From the NCBI GenBank assembly GCA_963922205.1, contig CAWUHX010000071.1, forward strand, positions 1,116,001 to 1,180,000: a stretch of 64,000 bases of DNA. The letters are read 5' to 3'. Below the pieces are notes generated by a model. The model was not told where the DNA came from. It saw only the letters and a list, made by a program, of their open reading frames with translations, and ran no database searches. The DNA is from Romanomermis culicivorax. Lineage: Eukaryota; Nematoda; Enoplea; Mermithida; Mermithidae. The stretch's first letter is position 1. Each line of letters begins with the position of its first letter. Shown piece after piece: positions 57,603 through 64,000 of this stretch. Made by a program: the position numbers and the translations under genes.

Positions 57603-57915
57603 TCCTATGGCTAGCCATTGTGGTAGCTATAGAGATCCCCATAATTTTAGTCGGAAAAAAACTGAGAAATATTTATTTATTTTAATGAAAAATGCCAATT
57701 TTTGAACAAAATATCGTCGAAAATGTGAATTTTCTCGGCGCTTCGCTTCACGAATACATTTTTACGGTTTTTTAGACAAAAATTACTATTTTTTGAACCG
57801 GTTTTCGGACTTTTTTGTCGAAAAAAATTGAATTTTTCCCCTAATGGACCCTTCCCTTAAATTTTAGAGAATTGGTGACTCCCGGCCCCCTCTCCCAAAT
57901 CTCAGGGTTACGTTA
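57603..57915. repeat. dispersed repeat family B
   Basis: Contains TCCTATGGCTAGCCATTG, ATTTTAGTCGG and TTTTTGAACAAAATATCG blocks and ends near CTCAGGGTTACGTTACATG, an inverted match to 7600-8070. Non-coding. Confidence 0.5.
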
Positions 57916-57933
57916 CATGTACTATGCTTACAG

Positions 57934-58945
57934 CGGGCTTTTTTTGGTTTGAAAACCAGGAGCCAAATGGTTCTTAGACCTAAATTTTTAGGGGTCAAAT
58001 TGAAATTTTGGGAGCCAAAAGTTTTTAATTGAAGAATATCGAAAAATGGACTTGTAACGCACTGTGAAACGTCTATATAATTAAATTATATATGGATATT
58101 CGATCAGTTGATAACGTGTTCAAAAAATTACTGTTCAACATTTTATTTCCAAGTAGCATTTTTCGTTTACAGGCTTTTTTCTACGTGTAGAGAGATCGGC
58201 CAAGAAATCTTTTTGCAAAGTAAATTTTTTGAACGCAAAAAACATGATATTTCGTTTATTTTTGCACAAACCTTCTTCCAAAATAGCGCTTAAGTTCATT
58301 TCCTTCTGGCACAAAAGTATATAGGGTTTTAAAAATGCAGCTTCTGTTCTTTGCTATTCCTGAGCCAACGTGACGAAAATTTTTTTAGATTCTGACACTC
58401 TAAAATGTTGGAAAATCAATTTAAAGATGACTTATTCAATAAACAAAAGGCTCAAAAAATATATGTATCATTTTACAAATTGAAAAATATTTTCATACTT
58501 TCATGAGTTATGAATTCAAACATTCAAATATTTAAAATAATACTTACAAAAAAGTTGGAAAAATTGAGATCTTAACCAGGCACCAAAATTCATCTTTTCC
58601 TCGTCGAACCCCCATATTTTATTCTTTTTTTGAAAATTTGCTTCCCCAGCAAGTTTAATTTGTAGACAAACAGTAAACAGACTGACCCAGAAAATTATAG
58701 AATGAAATCCGACGCGAAGCGCCTGAAAATTTTCATTGTTTTATGATTTTAGAGCCTGTAAAACACCTATATACTTTAAATCTAAAATTGAACGATTTGA
58801 AAAAAATTGAACTATAGTACTTCACTATAATATAAAATAGATAAGTCAAAATTTTAGGAGCCAAAATGACTCCTAGACCTAAAATTTTAGGAGCCATTTC
58901 CAAACTTTTAGGGGCCCGGGCCCCTAAAATGACCAAAAAAGCCTG
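57934..58945. mobile_element. probable hAT-like inverted-repeat element (family L)
   Basis: Ends CGGGCTTTTTTTGG and CCAAAAAAGCCTG; subterminal repeats of TAGGAGCCA / TGGCTCCTA type in both arms. Flanks GCTTACAG (57926-57933) and ACTTACAG (58946-58953) agree at 7 of 8 positions. A related fragment lies at about 62335-62410. No coding content. Confidence 0.6.
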
Positions 58946-58953
58946 ACTTACAG

Positions 58954-60088
58954 GTATGTTTTAAAAGAGACAAATACGTTAACTTTTCAATTTTTTGAAA
59001 TGATAGTTCCCTTTTTAACGCAAATTTGATTAAAAAAATTTGTGAAAATAGTTTCCGAAAATTTGTACTCTTCTTACTGACAGCTTTTCAATCATATTTA
59101 TGAAAACTTACGATCACTGCTTTTAAAATAATGTCAATGCTCGAAAAAATTATCTTCGCGCCTAGCATATGTCCTTCCACTAACTATTTAACCTTCAGTA
59201 GTTATCAAATGAAGTACTTATCTTTTTTTTAATCGTCAGTCAATGAAAACTCGGAATTTTTCATCAATCATCTCGAATTTTCTCTTGCTTGAAGTTTTCC
59301 TGATGTTTTCAACATGAATCATGTCCAATTTACTCATCAATTGTACCTTATAACCGTTTTTATCGACCGAAGTATTGTTTTTTAACGATTAATCTCCGGT
59401 TATTTCGTTTGAATTTTTACTACGAAAAAAATTGAGATTTCTCTTCATGAATTTTTTCTTGCTTGAAGTTCCGAACTTTGCGTTTAAAAACCATGAATAA
59501 ATCATTCTAGACTAAAAATTTAAAGGTTCTATTCAGGAAGAGAAGGTTTATTTTGCAGCGTTTTATATTTTAAAAATTTAACAGTTTTCTGGAACTATTC
59601 GCCACCGGAATGAAAAATAAATTAAAATTATTGTCCATCATTTAGCTCATGCGCTATTAGCATGTCTACCTTCCATTGGCAGTTAACCTCTGAAAGTTTT
59701 CATCAGCTGAAATTTATTGCCTCATTTTGGTCAGTATTCTATATTTTTTCCATATTTGATGAAAATTGATATTTTTCTCTTACATTAGTTTCTTTCTTGA
59801 CATCAGTTGAGTTCAAGAATCTCATTCATACTATCCAGTCACATTAATTATCATTTCCTTCTTTTTGACATATTTTGGTATTTATTTTATTTTTTTTGTA
59901 TATATTTTGGTATTTTTATTTTGGCCGTTTCCATGTTTTAGGCATGGTTTTTGAACTCTTTTCTGCACAATAGCCCTACCAAACCAATTTCAGTTATATT
60001 AGTAATATTTTGAAGCATACAGTCAGATTAATTCTTCCTTCTATCCATTATTAACGACAATCGTTGGCTAACGAAGGCATATTTTTTA
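58954..60088. other. no gene seen; upstream region of the V-ATPase e subunit gene
   Basis: AT-rich sequence with relics of the family R repeats (GCGCCTAGCATATG at about 59158, GCATGTCTACC at about 59658). No splice-consistent exon or known motif was found. The promoter of the downstream gene must lie here but is not recognisable. Confidence 0.4.
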
Positions 60089-60402
60089 ATGGAAAGCGGA
60101 AGCATTGCCATTCCCTTGATTGTTGTCACTTTATTCTGGGCTGTCGTTGGCGGCGGAATTCCTTGGATCGTTCCGAAGGGTCCGAATAGGGGTTTGTCAG
60201 TTATTTATATTTCATTCAACAATTACTGATACTTTTGATTTTAGGCATTATCCAAACCATGCTCGTTCTTACAGCTTGTTGCTGCTGGCTATTTTGGTTT
60301 ATGGCGTTTCTACATCAACTCAATCCTCTACTCGGTCCGCAGCTGAGCAACTCGACTATTTTGTTTCTGAAGCACAAATGGGGCACATACAACAACAAAT
60401 AA
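60089..60402 (+). CDS. ATP6V0E1: V-type proton ATPase subunit e, 2 exons
   Basis: Coding exons 60089-60191 and 60245-60402 flank a 53-bp phase-1 intron (donor GTTTGT, acceptor TTTTAG). The product is 86 residues, close to the 80-90 usual for the family. It has two membrane segments, about residues 7-27 ([19 protein letters not shown]) and 37-58 ([20 protein letters not shown]). The diagnostic PKGPNRG motif lies between them, and the conserved [11 protein letters not shown]...W end follows. Subunit e is part of the membrane V0 sector of the proton pump. The cysteine triplet in helix 2 matches the family pattern of cysteines there. AATAAA at 60724-60729 could serve as its poly(A) signal. Gene symbol follows vertebrate usage; e1 and e2 are not separable here. 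Confidence 0.95.
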
Positions 60403-60903
60403 TTTTTTGATGAGAAAATTTGATTGTGAGCTGTAATATCACTCGTGATGTTTTTAGAAGATTGAAGATCAGTGCTAGTGTAAAAATGTTTTCTCTAACG
60501 TCATTTGATTTATATCTTACTGATCAGTACGTCTAACCATTGTAAGTATGTGTATAATTCTAGTTGTGAATCCTTAATTTTTTGATTTCACATCTCTTAA
60601 TATGAGTATTAAAATTATATCCATAAATTGCGCGCTCGAATGTGCATAGTGCACTTTTTCTCTACCCCCTCGCTTGAATGTTTATTTATTGGAAATTTTT
60701 AAAATTATTCTTCATCAGTCAGTAATAAATCATTATATTTTGTTAACCTATCTATTGAAAACGATTTGAAACCAATATTGAGTGAATATAAATATTGTTA
60801 TATCAGTATTTCCTCGGTAAAAGACGCAACTTTTCTCTTACATTTCAGAATATTCGAGGGGTGAAAAATCGGCGTTCAAGCAGATCGTTTGACACTGAAT
60901 TTC

Positions 60904-63900
60904 ATGACTACTTTGAACGATTTACCAACAGTATTATCTTCGACTTTCGCTTGCAAGCAAGGAGCAGTCCGGGCCGTCCGATTTAATGGTAAAAGGCCAT
61001 ACATAAATTACAGGCGTTGTTCCTGAAAAATTTCCCCATATTGTTAATGCTAATTGATATTATGGCCAAGCCCGACAACTCCTATCCCATCTACCAAAAA
61101 GTTGAAAACGTGTTGTTTTTGGGGTCATATTAGAGAAGAAATTTTAAAAAAAGTTTTCCGGTGTTCCGCGCCTTGAATGGTTAGTGGTATGTTTGTGATC
61201 AAAATTTTTGCTCTTCATGCGATTTATATAATTTTTAGACGAAGATTTCGATTATTAAATTTATCCGTATCCGTATTATTAAATCCGTATCCTAAACTTC
61301 TGCTAACCAGCTACTTCCTCCTCTGCCGGACCTATACGAGCCCATGAGTTGTTACAAATTTGTGACAAAAACATTTATGAATGTCGTTTATAAAATAAAA
61401 ATCCAAGACCCGTATACCCACCCATAGACGCAACACCTCAGGTACAGGTAGCCTGGGTAGCGAGATACGATGAATCGCAATTTTTTTCAATGGATGCGCG
61501 AACAGTCCCTTTGATTGTTCAACCCATGTGAGTGGATAGCAGGAGTTTGTGTTCTGGAACCGTAATTTGGGTGTGAGATTCTCTTAAATTCCTATGTATG
61601 CGGAGCATTGTGATAATGTTGAATAGAATATAAGTCCGTTTTAGTAAATCAAGTCAGAGGTGGTGGTTGATGGTCATTTTAAAATTTTAGTCGCCTGTTT
61701 CTAGCTTTGAATTGGTACAGAGGTCGCTGTTTTACCTAAATTTTTCGAAAATGTTGATCTCTGCTGATTTTTTTTCATTTTGAGCCGGTTGACTTCGCTG
61801 TAGCTTATAGAAAACATCAATAAATTTGACTCTTGGTTAGAGCGACTCCGTTTGTAATTATTGTACATGTACATGACGAAATCTCTGCTTGAGTCATGCA
61901 ACTTGGAAGATCAATAAAATTTTGTCTTGCTATATTCTTCAATGTAAAATATATTTTATATTTTCAGTTATAATATTCATAGCAGATATTAAGGGCCACA
62001 TTCACGAAGCCGGATTAGCACAGTCTTGGGGTAAAAACATCGCAAACTTATACTCTGTCGTTTACACAAAACACGGTGTCGCAAGATATAAAATTACCCT
62101 ATTTTCATCCAGTTGATCATAATTATTAATTTTCCTTTAAAAATACGGCCCTAAACGTTCATAGCTCTTTACTTTTTATCTTTATATTATCCCCCTCAGC
62201 ATTTTACTCCTATAATTGCCGAAAATCTCGGTGAATAAAATCTGCCGTTGTTGGCCAAGAATCTGTTGAGGATAAGCCAAGATATGCCCCAGCGAACCCT
62301 ATTGTGCACGTATCAGGATTTTTTAGTTCAATTAAGAGTCATGGCTCCTAAAAATTTAGGGGCACAAGCCAAATTTAAAAATCAGAGCCTAACGACTCTT
62401 TTGATTAGGTGAGTTTCCTGTCCGGAGATGCATTTCTATGCATTTAAAAAATATACCTAAAATTTTCCGGCGCCTCGCGCCCGATTTCAAATCATATATG
62501 ATTCTTGATATCATTTCTGTTGTGTGGTTGGAAAATGTCGGCCGAGCTCATGCTTATAGCTTTTAAACATCAGCATGTTATTGATGAATGTTTAACATTG
62601 TATTGTTTTTTCACATATTTGACGAAAACCTAGATCTTTCTAGATGATTTTCACAAAATCGTTTTGTGGTCTTTTAGAATTTTCGGCTTTCGTGAACATA
62701 ACTTGTTGCATTTGGAAAATGATTAAAACATTGTCAACATGGAAAAATGGCAGAGGTTTTTCTGTCTGAAGAAGCCATCCAAATTCTTTGTTGCTTGCCT
62801 AATTTTCGAATTTTAATTTGACCGACAGAAAACACGTTGAATTCACTGAAAAATTATACCTTTCATGCAGGAAATAAATATTAAAAATATTCATTTTCCA
62901 ACGCTATAGAATGTCAAAATCCAAAATTTTCTTCTTATGTTAAGCACCGGCAGTAATTAACGATATCCAAGTCCCCAGTAAAATACCTATCGCACTATTT
63001 ATGCTTTATACGTTTGAAAACAGTCATAAATAATTATGACTGTAGATATATTAGATCGAGAATGTTAGAAAAATGTTTCGCCAACCAATTAATTTTCCGA
63101 CGTTTTAAAGTCCTAGAAATCAAAATTTTTCGCGCTAGGCGCCGAACAAGTTACTTTAGCTAGCCTTTTGATTTTTCCTCCAAAATTCAGGAAATTCAGT
63201 TTTAAAAGTCTGGAAACGACGCTAAGTAAGTGAAATAACTAGGGAAGTAACTTTTAATCATTTTTGTGATGAAACTAAGCGAATTTATCAATTTTAGAGT
63301 GAGTAACTAAAAATGTATCTTTGCAGCCAATTATTTCCCCTAGCTGCACATTGCAACTTGGCTTTTGCAAAAATAACCCTGATGATTGATTTGAATAATG
63401 ACTGATCTAATATGTGAGCCTTATTATTCTATGTTTGATTGAGAATGTATTCAAAATGGTTGACCTGTTATGTGAGTTATGTGGATACCGTTATGTGGCT
63501 ACCGTGATTTTGAAAAATTTTTTTGAATAATTTTTTTAAAAAAAGCATTGTTTTTATACTCCCACATTCATTTACAAACTTTTTAGTTTTGGCTTGTTGA
63601 AATTCGAATTGGCTTGCAAAATTATGACTCTAGGAGCTAATTAGCCTGTGGCGGAAAAATTAAAAATAAAACCCCGGCATGATGCCAATTATATATTAGT
63701 TATGAACTTTTTTCAGTTGATGGTAATTATTGCTTAACGTGTGGGAGCGACAAAACGGTAAAATTATGGAATCCGCATAAGGAGTCAGGTTTACTATTAA
63801 AAACTTATATGGGGCATGGTTACGAGGTACTAGACGCCTGTGGGTCCAGCGATAACGCGCGGATAGTTTCTGGTGGAATGGACAAACAAATTATTGCTTG

Positions 63901-63947
63901 GGACGTTTCAACAGGCAAAATGTTGCAAAAATACCGTGGACATGTAG
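60904..63947 (+). CDS. WDR83: WD40 scaffold protein WDR83 (MORG1), first two coding exons, incomplete at window edge
   Basis: Coding exon 1 is 60904-60988 (28 codons from MTTLNDLP, ending GAVRAVRFN) and exon 2 is 63717-63947, joined in phase 1 across a 2.7-kb intron. The junction rebuilds the continuous WD40 string VRFN-VDGNYCLTCGSDKTVK. The second repeat reads YEVLDACGSSDNARIVSGGMDKQIIAWDVSTG, then YRGHVG before donor GTAAAA. The visible part is 105 residues of an expected roughly 315. WDR83 is a seven-bladed propeller reported as an ERK-pathway scaffold and spliceosome-associated protein (family knowledge). It lies about 500 bp downstream of the V-ATPase gene on the same strand. The remaining exons lie beyond 64000. 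Confidence 0.92.
61970..62116 (+). CDS. exon-like open frame inside WDR83 intron 1, identity uncertain
   Basis: After a good acceptor (TATATTTTCAG, 61959-61969) an open frame runs to TGA at 62114-62116. It encodes a segment with HEAGLAQSWGKNIANLY and VVYTKHGVARYKITL, which has ordinary protein composition, unlike the repeat-derived frames around it. I see a faint resemblance to the N-terminal region of the small cytochrome bc1 subunit UQCRQ (a glycine-valine-x-x-tyrosine pattern), not enough for a name. It could be an alternative exon, a nested gene fragment, a retrocopy remnant or chance. Confidence 0.25.
   Translation: MIFIADIKGHIHEAGLAQSWGKNIANLYSVVYTKHGVARYKITLFSSS
62440..63160. repeat. 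family N and hairpin-repeat fragments in WDR83 intron 1
   Basis: Hairpin relics CCGGCGCCTCGCGCC (62468) and CGCGCTAGGCGCCG (63128) flank an inverted family N fragment (about 62640-62960, GTTGCTTGCCTAATTTTCGAA). No coding content. Confidence 0.5.
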
Positions 63948-64000
63948 GTAAAACTACAAACAACGATGATTATTACTCCCATGACTTATAGCTTTAAATT

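Noticed and set aside
58946-58957. Solitary TTACAGGTATG as a C/G-tract MITE end
   Set aside because: No C/G tract or second end nearby; better explained as target sequence next to family L.

Overview
The window reads as nuclear DNA of an animal, probably an invertebrate. It is AT-rich, its genes are split by GT-AG introns (plus one GC-AG intron), and five conserved animal genes can be assembled exon by exon. I cannot name the species. No rRNA, convincing tRNA, CRISPR array, bacterial-style operon or promoter box was found.

Layout: (1) 1-10.5 kb is gene-free and repeat-rich, with short inverted-repeat transposons, a roughly 100-bp minisatellite and a hAT element carrying a transposase remnant. 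(2) 10.56-20.46 kb holds RNASEK (2 exons) and AVL9 (14 exons) on the plus strand. (3) 21.5-25.8 kb holds a seven-in-absentia (SIAH) E3 ligase gene on the minus strand (6 exons), tail-to-tail with AVL9. (4) 25.8-60.0 kb is about 34 kb without a host gene, built almost entirely of nested transposons: several hAT-like families with 8-bp target duplications, TAA- and TA-duplicating MITEs, a LINE 3' end, and a CpG-depleted, dead Ty3/Gypsy retrotransposon at about 41.7-51.3 kb. (5) 60.09-64 kb holds the V-ATPase e subunit gene (2 exons) and the first two exons of WDR83, which runs off the right edge.

The host genes concern membranes and signalling: RNASEK and subunit e both associate with the V-ATPase proton pump, AVL9 is a DENN-type secretory-pathway protein, SIAH is a RING ubiquitin ligase, and WDR83 is a WD40 scaffold. 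They share no visible operon.

The most informative content is the transposon archaeology. One hAT-like element (53474-56852) contains three later insertions, and a second copy of the same element (35731-36757) preserves the empty sites. A dispersed GC-rich hairpin (CCGGCGCGAAGCGCCGG-like) recurs about twenty times in otherwise AT-rich repeats. A MITE family with long C/G tracts and CATACCTGTA ends is present in at least seven copies. In the Gypsy element, five lost catalytic acids all sit where a CpG-to-CpA transition would explain the change, suggesting that this genome methylates, or methylated, its transposons.
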